DNA of 64,000 nucleotides from Galerina marginata. Its lineage: Eukaryota > Basidiomycota > Agaricomycetes > Agaricales > Galerinaceae. The notes below the pieces were generated by a model that saw nothing but the letters and a program-made list of their open reading frames with translations, had not been told where the DNA came from and ran no database searches. How positions within the stretch are numbered: position 1 is the stretch's first letter; each line of letters begins with the position of its first letter. Both the position numbers and the translations under genes were made by a program. The DNA lies in NCBI GenBank assembly GCA_023014335.1, contig JAECYW010000011.1:1364001-1428000 (forward strand), given 5' to 3'. Shown here one piece after another: positions 22,472 through 32,852 of the stretch.

Positions 22472-24009
22472 ATGGCTAATCTCCTAACAGATGATCAGGT
22501 CAACAAGGTCGGTTCGATAAGATATTCGCCCAAACCAAAATCTCGATCGCTGAATCTTACACCCATTCCAGTTTCATAAAGACGGGTACGATGCATTCAA
22601 GTTTGTCAACTTTGTGCAAGAAGGTTCACCGACGTATTCATGGAAAGTTACCTTGTCATCCCGGGCTTTCTATCGACAGAAGAGACAGAAGCTCTGCTCT
22701 CAAGATCCAAGCAGCTTCTTGACGAATTCGACGTCGATAGCCATCCACTGGTGAACCCATTCTTCGGTTGTTCGATGATGTACCATGTTAATAGGCCGTC
22801 TTCTCATCCATCTGCAGACCAAATTCACGACGAGTGACGATAACCATGTTGGAGACGACTACTTCTTGACCTCGGGTGATAAAATGTACGCACACTTTCG
22901 AAGTTGGAGTGCCTACTTCCTTTCTACCACTATTCTAACGGGTTTTCCCTGCTAGTCGATATTTCCTGGAAGAAGATGCCGTAGATTCACAGGGAAAGCT
23001 GATGAGGGAGAAACAGAAGTCGGTTAATAAGATTGGGCATGGTGAGTGTCCTTGCTTCTGGATATGTTATTGAATTTCTCATCTTGTAATATTTGTCCCG
23101 GCTGGACAGCCCTTCATGAACTCGATCCAACATTCCGGAAGGTCACTTTGGAGAACGAGCGGTTAAGAACTCTAGTCCGAGACCTTAAGTTCCACAGGGA
23201 CCCGGTAGGTATGGTTGTCTTTCGATAGTAACTGGACTTGAGGGATGAACGATTTTGTTGTAGCCCTTCAGTCAATGGTGATCACGAAGCAAACACATAT
23301 AGGCGGAGAAGGTACGTGTTTGTTTTGCTCCCTATTGATATGGTAGCCTGAACGACTGCCCTGGACATTAGTACCCGAACACAACGATTCGTACGTTTCA
23401 TACCATCTCAAGATTGCGACTCTTTAACCAATTTCCCCGGAATAAAGGACATTCCTGGTAAGCAGGCCTCTTCCACCTCCTCCTTAGGGTCGTCCTAAAC
23501 AATTGGTCCTGTGCAGTATACCAATCCTCCGTCAGCGCTCGGCTTCTGGATTGCCCTGGAGCGATGTACTGCGTCGAATGGTGCTCTTTCGTTTCTTCCG
23601 GGGTCTCACCTAACTACGCCTATCACCAAACGTTTCGTACGCCTCGGCGAGAATAAAGGAACAGGGTTTGAACCTCTGGTGGCCCCTTCAGTCGAGAAAG
23701 AAATATCTGGAATGCCTAAGGGAGAGTATATACTGGAAACTTGTAACCCCGGTCTGTACTTCGTCTTCACTAATCAGTTTCCAATAGCTTATACTGCTTC
23801 TAGGCGATCTGGTACTTATCCACGGCTCAGTGCTGCACAAGTCTGAACGCAATACAAGCCCACATACCCGTTTCGCCTATACTTTCCACATGATAGAGTC
23901 TCCTCCCTACGCCGAATATGACGAGAAGAACTGGCTTCAACCGACCAAGGACATGCCATTCTCTCGCGTTTTACCTTCAGGAGAAATCAATGTGCTACAG
24001 GCTGCATAA
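22472..24009 (+). CDS. Phytanoyl-CoA dioxygenase family protein (PHYHD1-like)
   Basis: An Fe(II)/2-oxoglutarate dioxygenase assembled from eleven exons with consistent phase: 22472-22507, 22572-22585, 22648-22750, 22818-22885, 22956-23041, 23110-23208, 23264-23311, 23372-23390, 23448-23457, 23517-23751, 23804-24009. The joined protein reads FHKDGYLVIPGFLSTEE, TKFTTSDDNHVGDDYFLTSG, HALHELDPTF, then HIGGEVPEHNDSTFLYTNPP. The iron ligands are the His and Asp of the EHND motif and the His of LIHGSVLHKSERN, which also carries the 2-oxoglutarate-binding Arg. Exons of 10, 14 and 19 nt are unusually small. The C-terminal exon carries the family's RFAYTFHMIE. The substrate is unknown; the family hydroxylates CoA-linked or free alkyl compounds. 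Confidence 0.9.
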
Positions 24010-24115
24010 TATATTTGACGCGAAAATTCGCCAACTACGGTTTGTATTGTTATCATAATATGTAGGAAGTCTTGACATCCGAACATTATTCCTGAACATC
24101 ATGTTTCTTTGGATC

Positions 24116-25559
24116 TCATGTCGTCAAATCCGGCTCTATACCTCCCAACCTATTTTTATTTGCATGCATGAGCAAAGGAAGACAATGAGAATCCAGGGAT
24201 TTCGAACATGCACAAAAGATGATCAACTCACCACCTGTAAACCACTCGCGAGTCTCGATCACGGCATCTAGGATCTTCAGAGGCTGCGGTATATGCAGAA
24301 AGACCAGCATCAGCCAAGACGAGATTGGCTCCTACGTGCTTCGCAGCCTCGACGGCCAGAGTCATGTCTTTCTTCATTAATTGAACCTGAGAATTAATTG
24401 TCATTTATCAGCATGCCTTGACAGTGCCCTGGAGCCGATCATGAATGTAATCAATTTCAAGCCAGTGGACCCACAACGACCCACCATCAAAACAAGTCCG
24501 ATCCAGGAACAGTAGACTTACCTTAAATCCGCCCTCATACCCCTTACTAGTAACTGCCCCAGGACAGACGCCCGGAACGGGATTAACCGTATCATTGACC
24601 CAACTCCCGCCAGAACTCGTACTGAAGCACTTCTGCAGGACCTTCGGATCCACACCGAGGCGCATGCCGAGGTTCATCGCCTCACTCGTCGCCAATGCGA
24701 TCATCCCGCTGAGGTAGTTGTTGCTGAGCTTCGCGGCCAGCCCGAGGGAGGGCCCGCCGAGCGTGTAGATGTGTTTTCCCATTGTGCTGAGGATGAGGGT
24801 GAGTAAGGGGAGGTGCGGGGAGGATGGGGAGCAGCCGAGCATGATTGTTAGGGAGGCAGAGGAGGCGCCGGCGGTGCCGCCTGAGACGGGGGCATCGTAG
24901 AAGTGTGGTGGGTTGGCGCCGGCGGCGGTGGAGCCGGCGAGTTGGAGAGCGTATGTGGAGGCGACGGATTCGTGTATGGATAAAGAGGTTGCGATGTCTA
25001 TTGTTGAGCTATTGGTTAATATTCCATTAGAATGCGGTTGTGTTTCCTGCTGGATGGCTTACCAGTCGATAAATAGTTTGCCAGAGATATTTTTCGCCGC
25101 CAAAATACCAGTTTTCGGTGTTAGGAATACGGCTCTGACGTGAGCTCCTGAATGAAGAAGGTAAGGATGTTTTCAGGAAAGACTTTCCCGGCCAACCTTC
25201 AGGTACAATTGTTATAATACATTCCTATGAAGGGCACATTCAATTTTTTATAAACTAGGTTCTTGGAAGGGTAAACCCACTGAGTTCTCGGCAACCTCTC
25301 TTGCACATCCCACAACGACAACGGTTGCTCCTTCCTCGTTCTCATTTGCGTCAGCCTTTGCAGTCTCCACAAACCTCTGCATGGCACTGTAATCGACGTC
25401 GTAGATGTATAGCAAACTTTCGCGCGGTATTTTCTTGCGGAGCTGAAGCGCCATGGGGAAGCCCATCGCACCGAGGCCTATCCAGCCAAACGTTTTTGGA
25501 AACTCGATTTGGACTGTGGCTCTCGTAGAGTCATTAACTTGAAGATGAGTGTCCGCCAT
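24116..25559 (-). CDS. 3-hydroxyisobutyrate dehydrogenase
   Basis: Oxidises 3-hydroxyisobutyrate to methylmalonate semialdehyde in valine breakdown, with NAD+. Seen: the Rossmann glycine motif GWIGLGAMGFPMALQL, the substrate-binding block DAPVSGGTAGASSASL, and the active-site Lys in GLAAKLSNNYLSGM. The end is completed by a tiny last exon: the VVYRW codon is split by an intron and followed by LGGIEPDLTT, then the stop at 24116. The family's DxDSRVVY block precedes it. The first join restores NSVGAHVRAVFLTP. The N-terminus (MADTHLQVNDSTRAT) does not look like a mitochondrial presequence, although the enzyme is normally mitochondrial. Divergent from the CMD-like gene. Confidence 0.9.
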
Positions 25560-25912
25560 TTGAGTCTAATTTGTAGATAGCAGGTCCTTAAAAGCGAGGT
25601 GTGTGAATTTCGAGGCTGTGAATTCTCTTTCTTGTCTTTACTACCCTTGGAAAGAAGATTAGATAAAACATTATAAAAAGCGTGTGTTGGGCACCTTGCA
25701 TCCCGTCATTTGTCTCCGTCCAAGCTAAAATTAGATGGCGGGCCGACGATCTGCGTGTGATTTCCACGCAATTTGGTTCCGGAACCCGTTCTATAAGGCG
25801 GGTGAAAGGAATAGACAGAGGAAAGTGTGAGATGCTCATCGGGTCTCTTTCTCAGGGCTCTCTCTCTCTCTCTCTCTTTGACCCCATAGTCACCACAAAC
25901 CGACAGTAAATA
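25560..25912. promoter_or_regulatory. Shared divergent promoter of the HIBADH and CMD-like genes
   Basis: Only ~350 bp separate the two start codons, so control elements are probably shared. A TC microsatellite at about 25857-25877 lies 35 bp upstream of the CMD-like start; pyrimidine tracts next to start sites are common in fungal promoters. Confidence 0.5.
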
Positions 25913-26675
25913 ATGCCGAACTCGAGCTCGAATGAGGCCGCGCATAAAGAGTTGTACGATGCTGGTATTGTGATGAGGCGGAAGGTTATGGTGAGTGTTC
26001 CGTCCAGAAATTAAGCCAGGAGAACCGTCGGACTGATCTGCGTTTCTTCCCAAAGGGCGATGCCTATGTAGACAACCAGTTGAAACAGGTATATCCCCCA
26101 TTGTCTGGGGTCGTCCTCCTGGCTCCAGACCAAGCTGACAATAACGTGATAGGGCGTCTCCGACTTCATGAAGCCCATGCAAGATCTAGCCACAGAAGTA
26201 CGACTTTCAAATAATTGTCGCCAAGAAAGGCTTTTAAATAGCATACTCGGATTTAATTAGGCGGCCTGGGGCACGATCTGGACACGTCCTGGCCTTGAGC
26301 TGAAACAGCGCAGCTTAATTGTCATCGCCCTCCTTGCATCTCAAGGAAAGGAAGCTGAAGTAAGTGAAATTCGCTCTTCGTCCGTACTAAAATTTCTTGG
26401 CCAACGGGATTTTTTTACCTTGCATTGTTTATAATCTGCCCAGCTCGCAGGACACATTAGGTACGCAGCATCATAGTTTTGCCTTTCGCGATCGAGCACA
26501 GCCAAATAACCTGACGATTGAACAGGGGTGCAGTGAATAACGGCGCCACAGAGATTGAAATTCGAGAAACGTTATTGCAGACAGCGACGTACAGTGGGAT
26601 GCCGACGGGGATGGTTAGTTTCAGAGTCGGAGATGCCACTATCAAGCAATTGAAGGAGGAGGGGAAGTTGCCATG
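25913..26675 (+). CDS. Carboxymuconolactone decarboxylase (CMD/AhpD) family protein
   Basis: Six exons: 25913-25990, 26056-26088, 26153-26197, 26261-26359, 26444-26460, 26526-26675. The joined protein of about 140 residues has the family core: WTRPGLELKQRSLIVIALLA, then AELAGHIRGAVNNGATEIEI and ETLLQTATYSGMP. The His in AGHIRGA and the following Glu match the 4-carboxymuconolactone decarboxylase branch; no CxxC peroxidase motif is present. The 17-nt fifth exon is certain because it supplies LAGHI and keeps phase. Possible roles are ring-cleavage metabolism or another hydrolytic/decarboxylating step. Its pairing with HIBADH and PhyH suggests a catabolic role, which is inference. Confidence 0.85.
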
Positions 26676-27191
26676 AGTTTTTAGGCCGAAACGTCGGGTA
26701 GTTATTCATGTAGTTATATCAGGAAGGCGATCTAGGAGCACGAAGTTTCTATCCTTGGACCCGTCTCCAACGGTGTGAAGATAACGAATACTCGTCGAGC
26801 GTTTAGATTTCTAGGATTTGACAATCTTCATTTGTTTTCGTCAAAAATCCAAGCAAAGAAAGCGAGACTTCAGGTTGGCAGGTTTTATGAACGGAGTGCT
26901 CAACATTGTCAGAAGATATCCGTAAGGCTCCTGGGTTTCTTGGTCTGCGTTGAAAGCCAAAAAAAGGTTAGCTGGACGCTCCAACTTGGAGGTCATTGAC
27001 AGGCGCGCCAAGCCACACCCATAATTGTATATTTTACGTCAATGTTCCCACGGTTTGAAGAAGTTATGACGCGATAGACATTTTCACAGTTCCCCAGACC
27101 TTATAAGATATCCTTCCGTTTCCTATCGCTGCGTCCTTACTTCTCCACTTTCCCCTTCTCCACTCACACCCCTCACGTTTGACCAGCAGCG
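26676..27191. other. Intergenic, no gene seen
   Basis: About 515 bp between two plus-strand genes. Only short unsupported frames. Pyrimidine-rich sequence at 27140-27180 precedes the next start codon. Confidence 0.5.
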
Positions 27192-27945
27192 ATGGCAGCG
27201 TCTCCCGCTATCCCAGGCCTGTTCTTCTGCTTTGCAGCCATGGTTCTGCTCATATTTGTATGTCTATGGAGTCTTGCTCGACATTCAGACCGCTGAAACC
27301 AAGAAACAGGTATCAGTATCGGTACCAACATGGTCAAGTGTATCGCTCTTGAATGTCGGGCCGCCAATAGCCAACCAGCTCAGATACGGCGTCTTTGGAT
27401 TCACCGGGAGCAAGCCTAGTGTTGGTTACTACTTCACGTACGTGTTCACAGTTTTCACCTCTAAATCTATCCCCTTCGTCGCTGACTGTGCTCTTCCGTC
27501 TCATCTGCTTGAAACAGAAATGAACACGTGAATTCCACAGTCCTACACAATCTCACTAAGACACTCATCCTCCATCCAATCGGTGAGCACCCGACTCTTG
27601 TCTCGATCTGCTGCTCATGATCTCACCCGTCCTCCTCGTAACAGCTGCAGGCCTATCGGGTTTGGCCTTCTTCTTTGGCATCTGCGGTGCTGCCTATCAC
27701 CGATCCGGGACGGTGCTGATGACTCTCCTTTCGAGTCTCGCCTGCTTACCACATTGGTGGTCTGGGTCATCGATATGATCCTCTTTGGCATCGCTCGACA
27801 GCGATACCGCGACGCCGGTCAACGTGCACAGTACGGGAATGCCAACTGGCTCACTCTCGGCGCCCTCGTTGCTCTCATGCTGGGTTTCTGTTTCTCAGCG
27901 TGTGGTATCTTTGGAACCTACAGACGCCGAAGAGAAAGCTACTAA
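27192..27945 (+). CDS. PalI/Rim9-SUR7-type four-span membrane protein, with an apparent frameshift
   Basis: Exons 27192-27257, 27310-27437, 27518-27582 and 27645-27945. Span one is PGLFFCFAAMVLLIF. The loop reads VSVSVPTWSSVSLLN and YGVFGFTGSKPSVGYYF, with glycosylation-type NST and NLT sites. Span two is GLAFFFGICGAAY, span three includes LVVWVIDMILFG and span four LGALVALMLGFCFSACGIF, with a basic tail. This matches the PalI/Rim9/SUR7 family, linked to ambient-pH sensing and cortical membrane domains. Near 27745 the frame must shift by one base (a missing C in GCCTGCTTACC would restore ACLTTLVV). No intron explains it. This could be a real mutation or an assembly indel. Confidence 0.75.
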
Positions 27946-29089
27946 ATATCAAGTCCAAACTCATTCATGTTCAAGTTGCTATACAACACCCTCTCCACAC
28001 GCACCTGCGAAACCACTTGTGTTCGTCTCTCCACCCTCGCCCCGATATTCACCTCGTTGTCGCGGAAGTGAACTTTATTTTTAATTCTTTCTGTCTTCCC
28101 CGCCACCTTGTTGGCCTCGTTCACGGTGTACGAGCAATTAGCTACTTTTGCTTTAAGCTAATTGCCACGATTTCTCACGCCCACACCCTACGATCCCCAT
28201 CCCAACGCCTCCCCACTGTAACACCACACACTTGTTACGCCTTTAACGCCCTAGCTACGCCTCCGAACTTGCTTGGAATTCACTGACCGTCTGTATCCAT
28301 AATATTTTAGAGCCCTTTCCCCTCCCTTTCTTTTTACTTTTCTCTGTCTTTCTACCATCTCCATTCTCCTTGTCGACAGACATTTCACGTTTTGCCAAAA
28401 TTAACGCTTACTGTACTATTTACTTACCTTTTTGTTGTATCATCAGCTTTCGACTTTCCGCTCTAATGCACTTGGAATATGCTTAATACCCATTTGTAAT
28501 ACTTTGCAATTGCGATGTCCAATTTTCTTGTGTTCAACTACTATCTCGAATGACCCCTTTCGTTTTCTCGCTACGTTCTTCATAGTTATTCGAAGACTCG
28601 GGTATGGAGGTCGGGATCTTGCCCATGAAATTTCGTCACTGGGACCAGCTGTTAAATTGTCTGCATAAGAGTGTCCAGTGTACTAGCCGTTGCTCCGGTC
28701 CATATCCCGGACTCGCACGTGCTGAGCTATCCTCGAGCAGAACGGAGCATGGACGAACTTGTATCCAACGACATCGACCGCCTTGGTTCGAGTCCGTTGC
28801 AACAGGACTCAATCTTGTACATACCCTCGGCGACGTCTCGACGTACAAGCTTAAGGCACGCACATGCCATGGAAAAACCTGTGCCTTCCCCTGAACTGGC
28901 TGCCATACTTTGAACAAATCGGATGGATTGCGTGCATAAGCCTTCCCGTCACAGTTATCACCTACTCTTCTATCCACCCACCACCACTCCGAACGCTGCT
29001 AGGCTGATCTCGTCGCGTTGTTGACGAGTAATTAAATAAATTTCTTGAACGACGAAGTACACACCATTTCATCTGCGGTAACGCACCAG
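27946..29089. other. Intergenic, no gene seen
   Basis: About 1.1 kb, pyrimidine-rich at first (27950-28400), probably including a 3' untranslated region. No frame here resembles a known protein and no RNA gene was found. Confidence 0.45.
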
Positions 29090-30375
29090 ATGTATAATGG
29101 CCATGATGGTGGAATAGGCTCGACACATGACGAGTCAAAGGCCCGACCTTCAGGTAAGTACGATACATTTCTCGGTAGTGTCAGGCATTGCTTTCTGGTT
29201 CTTACTGCTTCTCAGTGCTGGCTATGATCCCGAGGGTCATCCCGTCACTCAACCTCCTGCTTTTAACTACACAGAAAAGCTAGCCGTACCGTCCAAACCT
29301 CAAAATCAACGGCTTTACCTTACCAAGAAGGGAATTATTGCATTAGTCCTTTTATTCATCATTGTCATCGCTGCAGCCGTTGTCGGAGGTGTCATGGGGT
29401 CCAAGAAAAAGAACAACACTGCTCCAGCAATTATCATTGTCAATGGCACCTGGCGGCGGTAATGCTCCAGCAATTGGCAGCGTCACGAGTACTAGGTCGG
29501 TGTCGGTGCCGGTGCCGGTGCCTATACCTACTACTAGTAGTACGACTGGTACTATCAAGAGCACGAGCCCGCTCATCTTTACCTGGAGCATCACAGTCTA
29601 ACACGCCAGCTTTCGCCGCCTACGCTAATTACAATACCACCGGACATCAATTGCAGTTCAACCAACTCTCCGCGCAGGGCTACCGCATGATTTCATTGAG
29701 CGTTTACGGCCAGCCTCCGAACCATCTCTACGCGGCTACCTGGGTCCTAGCGCACTGGGTCCTGCCTATTTTGCTATCCATGAAGCCACTGCAGCCCAGT
29801 ACCAGTCCTTCTTCAACTCCCACACTGGTTTCGTTTCGACTTTCATCACTGTAACTGGACCACCAGGGGGAGAGATCTTTGCTGGCGTCATGGAGCAGAA
29901 CGGGGTCACCGACTGGATCCAGCAATGTGATTTGACTGCAGCCCAATACCAAGCTGAGCTGAACCAAAGCTGCATTCAACTGGTTACATCCTCAAGTCCT
30001 TCACCGAATACGGCTCTGCTTCTGCACGACTCTTTTGTGGAGTCTGGTACCACAACGATCAGAACCAGCCATTCAACACATTCGTTGACGAGTCCTACTC
30101 TGACTACCAGACGACGTTCAACAGTCAAACCGCCAACCAGGGATGGCATCCTGGCTATTTATCAGTTTCAGAAGACCACCTTATCTCATCCGCCTTCGTC
30201 AATACGAATATCGGGTCAGTGGGAGGCAAGGCACGGCTTGACAACGAGCGACCTTAATTCCGAGTTCACCAAGCAGCTGGCAGCTGGGCTCTATCCTATC
30301 CATCTGCAAGGCGGTGGAACGGGTGACAACATCAACTTTGCTGCCTTGTGGGCCCAACAGGATATCCCAATATGA
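29090..30375 (+). pseudogene. Broken BTRD1-repeat gene (polyglycine hydrolase N-terminal type)
   Basis: The 5' part codes for a short cytoplasmic segment and one membrane span (KKGIIALVLLFIIVIAAAVV). Then comes the repeat domain called BTRD1: GYRMISLSVYGQPPNHLYAA, then PAYFAIHEATAAQYQSFFNS, EIFAGVMEQNGVTDWI, then GYILKSFTEYGSASARLF. These are the tandem units found before the serine-hydrolase domain of fungal polyglycine hydrolases. The frame breaks at about 29745-29765, 29960-29990 and 30255, with no introns to explain it. The gene ends after AALWAQQDIPI without the expected catalytic domain. It is therefore either a truncated pseudogene or a badly sequenced one. Confidence 0.6.
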
Positions 30376-31198
30376 CGATGACGAAGGCATTTTCAGAATC
30401 ACAGATAAGGGTGGGGGATTATGGATATGGACAGGTTTTTATTGGTTATAACTAATGGGTGTAAATATGACAACGACGTGAAACAGTAGAACTTTGTGGG
30501 TACAGATTCTAATATTCAGTCCTCAACCACTGATAGTGACCCGGACATGATGTCCAGATTTGTATATACCCAAAAAATCGTTTGTTATCCCGGGTTTTGA
30601 TCCCATAGGGACTGGAATCGGATCTAGTAGTTAGTTGGAGTGGCGCCCATAGCTCAACAAAGCTGAGGCCGGACTTGGAGTGAGTGTCCTAAATTCAGTT
30701 CCGAAACCCGATGGCGTTACTTGGCTCTGTTGCTGTTAGCGGTTCACCGAACTGTGGACGCCGTTGAACAACCATTATATCTTGATCACAACCTTACTGT
30801 TCAACCTCTGCCGGCGGGAGTAAATATTCCTCTGATCATGAGTATCTATCTGCTACAGCGCCAGGGTTGGCTCTTGTGTTCGTTCAGGTCAGCTTCAGGT
30901 CCAGAATATCTATTACAACAAGGTGCTAATATTATTGGAAAGATAGAGAACAGGACTTGTTCCGTGCCGAAGGCGGTCAATGATCCTTTTACCTCGTCCC
31001 CCTGTCCCGACGACGGTCATAAATATCACTGGATGGACCTCCAATATTCCTCGTATTCGGTTAATATGATACCCGTACACTGGCCTTGGGCGCTTGTTAT
31101 TCTGCGTTGTGGTTTCTTATGATAGCTTGGACTAAGGTGAGAGTTGGGATTGCTTCTTCTTCCAGTTCCTTATCCTTAGTTTCGCATACTCGAATATC
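30376..31198. other. Intergenic, no supported gene
   Basis: A 133-codon open frame at 30721-31122 has no recognisable feature and overlaps the probable promoter of P1. I do not call it a gene. Confidence 0.4.
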
Positions 31199-32852
31199 AT
31201 GCCATCTTTCACTACTGTCCTTGAAGACACTTCTCCGATGCTCCTTTATGCTGGGAGTTGGAGGGCTGGGCATTCTTCGGATGACAAGTCAGCGGAATTG
31301 TGAGCCTGCGGTGTGACTTATCCTTTGACGCTTCCAATTCACCAACTTCGGCAAGATATACCCAGAGCAGCTTTACTGTAACACAGGTCCAAGGGGGATT
31401 CTATGTCCTTCAATTTTCACGGTACTTCCGTTGGGGTATTCGGTGCCAAGCGTGGCAATCATGGCAACTACATCATCCAATTCGAACGGAAATACGTTTC
31501 CACAATCTAACGGCCAATCAGCCCCAGATGATGTTCAACCAGACGCTGTTCAACTTTACGGTGGATCTGGGCACTCACAACTTGACGATTTCGAATAATG
31601 ATGATGACAAATTTCTTGATATCGACTATGTGAGCACAACCAACCTCCAAGGATGCTTACTCTTGTGTATGATATTTTTAAAAGGTCACCTTCCAATCGA
31701 ATGTTGGTCAGGACAACGAGACACTCATTGTTAATAGCTATCAGGATAATCATCCAGTCCTTCGCCTACTCTCCCCCTTCTTCATGGAAAACTCCAGACT
31801 GCGGTCGGTATGTTCTCCGGAGGATCAGGACAGTGCGTAAATTAAGTTCGTTAATTTAGTAGTCTATTGACGAAGCTTGAGTAGTGTGGCTACTGATCCG
31901 TCTGCTTCAGTGACATTTACCTTCCAAGTACGTTCATTTTCCCCCACAGTATCGCACTTTTAACGATATCCGAAGGGCAAGTCAAACATCAGCCCAGAAA
32001 ATTTATGGCCTTAACGTGCTTGTTTATGCTCAGGGGACGCAATTGCGTTATATGGACCTGTCGGGCCCAATCAAACAGCCAAATATTCTGTCCAAGTCGA
32101 CAGAGGCAGCGCATCATTTTTCAATGCAGATAAGGAATTCTACAGACCACAGCAAATCTTATTTTATGCTGGGAACCTTGGCCCAGGAAACCACTCGTTA
32201 TATCTTCAGCTCGTCTCGACACCGGGTGAGTTGGCCATCGATTATGCCAATGTCTATACAGCACCATCGTTGGGTGGAAGGTAAAAATGGAAATTATTTT
32301 GACCAAGGAGGAAAAATCTGACAAAACCGTAGCTTCGACCCCGAGGTCAATGTTATACCGCCTCCCGCTACGTCTCTTGTTCCTTCTTTACCAACTTCTC
32401 CCGTGGTACCTTTTCTGCCTCCCAAGAGTCCCAACCTTGTCACTGAGAGGTAATTAAATATTTTATCTGCAGGCCAAATTTTGCTGAATCGAATTCGACG
32501 TCTCGGGATCAGGAGACTAATAGCTGGCCTTGCTGTGACTGCATCTCTTGCTTTACTCTCCAGTATTTTATGCATTTACCTGCTTTGGCGGCGACACCAT
32601 GACTCTTATAGATATCCCCCCACATCCGAAAATTCTGTCAGAAGTCGTAACACTGGTACCGTCTATCCATTTTCAGTCAATCATACCGTGGCGAGAGAGA
32701 GTTCTCATCATTCTGTCCTGGTGTCAAACTCTCGAACCTCAGATCCGGTTCCAATGATGCAAAGACCCAAATGGGGACGGTCCCTTCGCCTTGTTTTTTC
32801 CGCATCGCATCATCCCTCAGGTTCTAATTCTCCCCCAGCCTACACTCAATAA
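31199..32852 (+). pseudogene. P1: two-module ectodomain membrane protein, frame-broken
   Basis: First of seven paralogues. Start PSFTTVLEDTSPMLLYAGSW, then the module ending DDKFLDIDY. The second module carries FNADKEFYRPQQILFYAGN and the exon end YTAPSLGGR. The span is GLAVTASLALLSSILCIYL, followed by WRRHH, and the tail ends SPPAYTQ (a PPxY motif). Compared with P3, three single-base insertions fall within about 130 bp (GGGGG at 31395; GAACGG near 31484; near 31520) and together restore the frame. Further shifts occur near 31755 and 31800. The gene is probably dead, unless these are sequence errors. No signal peptide. Confidence 0.65.

Noticed and set aside
28780..28800. GGTTCGAGTCC, a possible tRNA T loop
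   Set aside because: No matching acceptor or anticodon stems upstream.
30721..31122. 133-codon open frame before P1
   Set aside because: No known motif, no splice logic, and it overlaps the likely P1 promoter.
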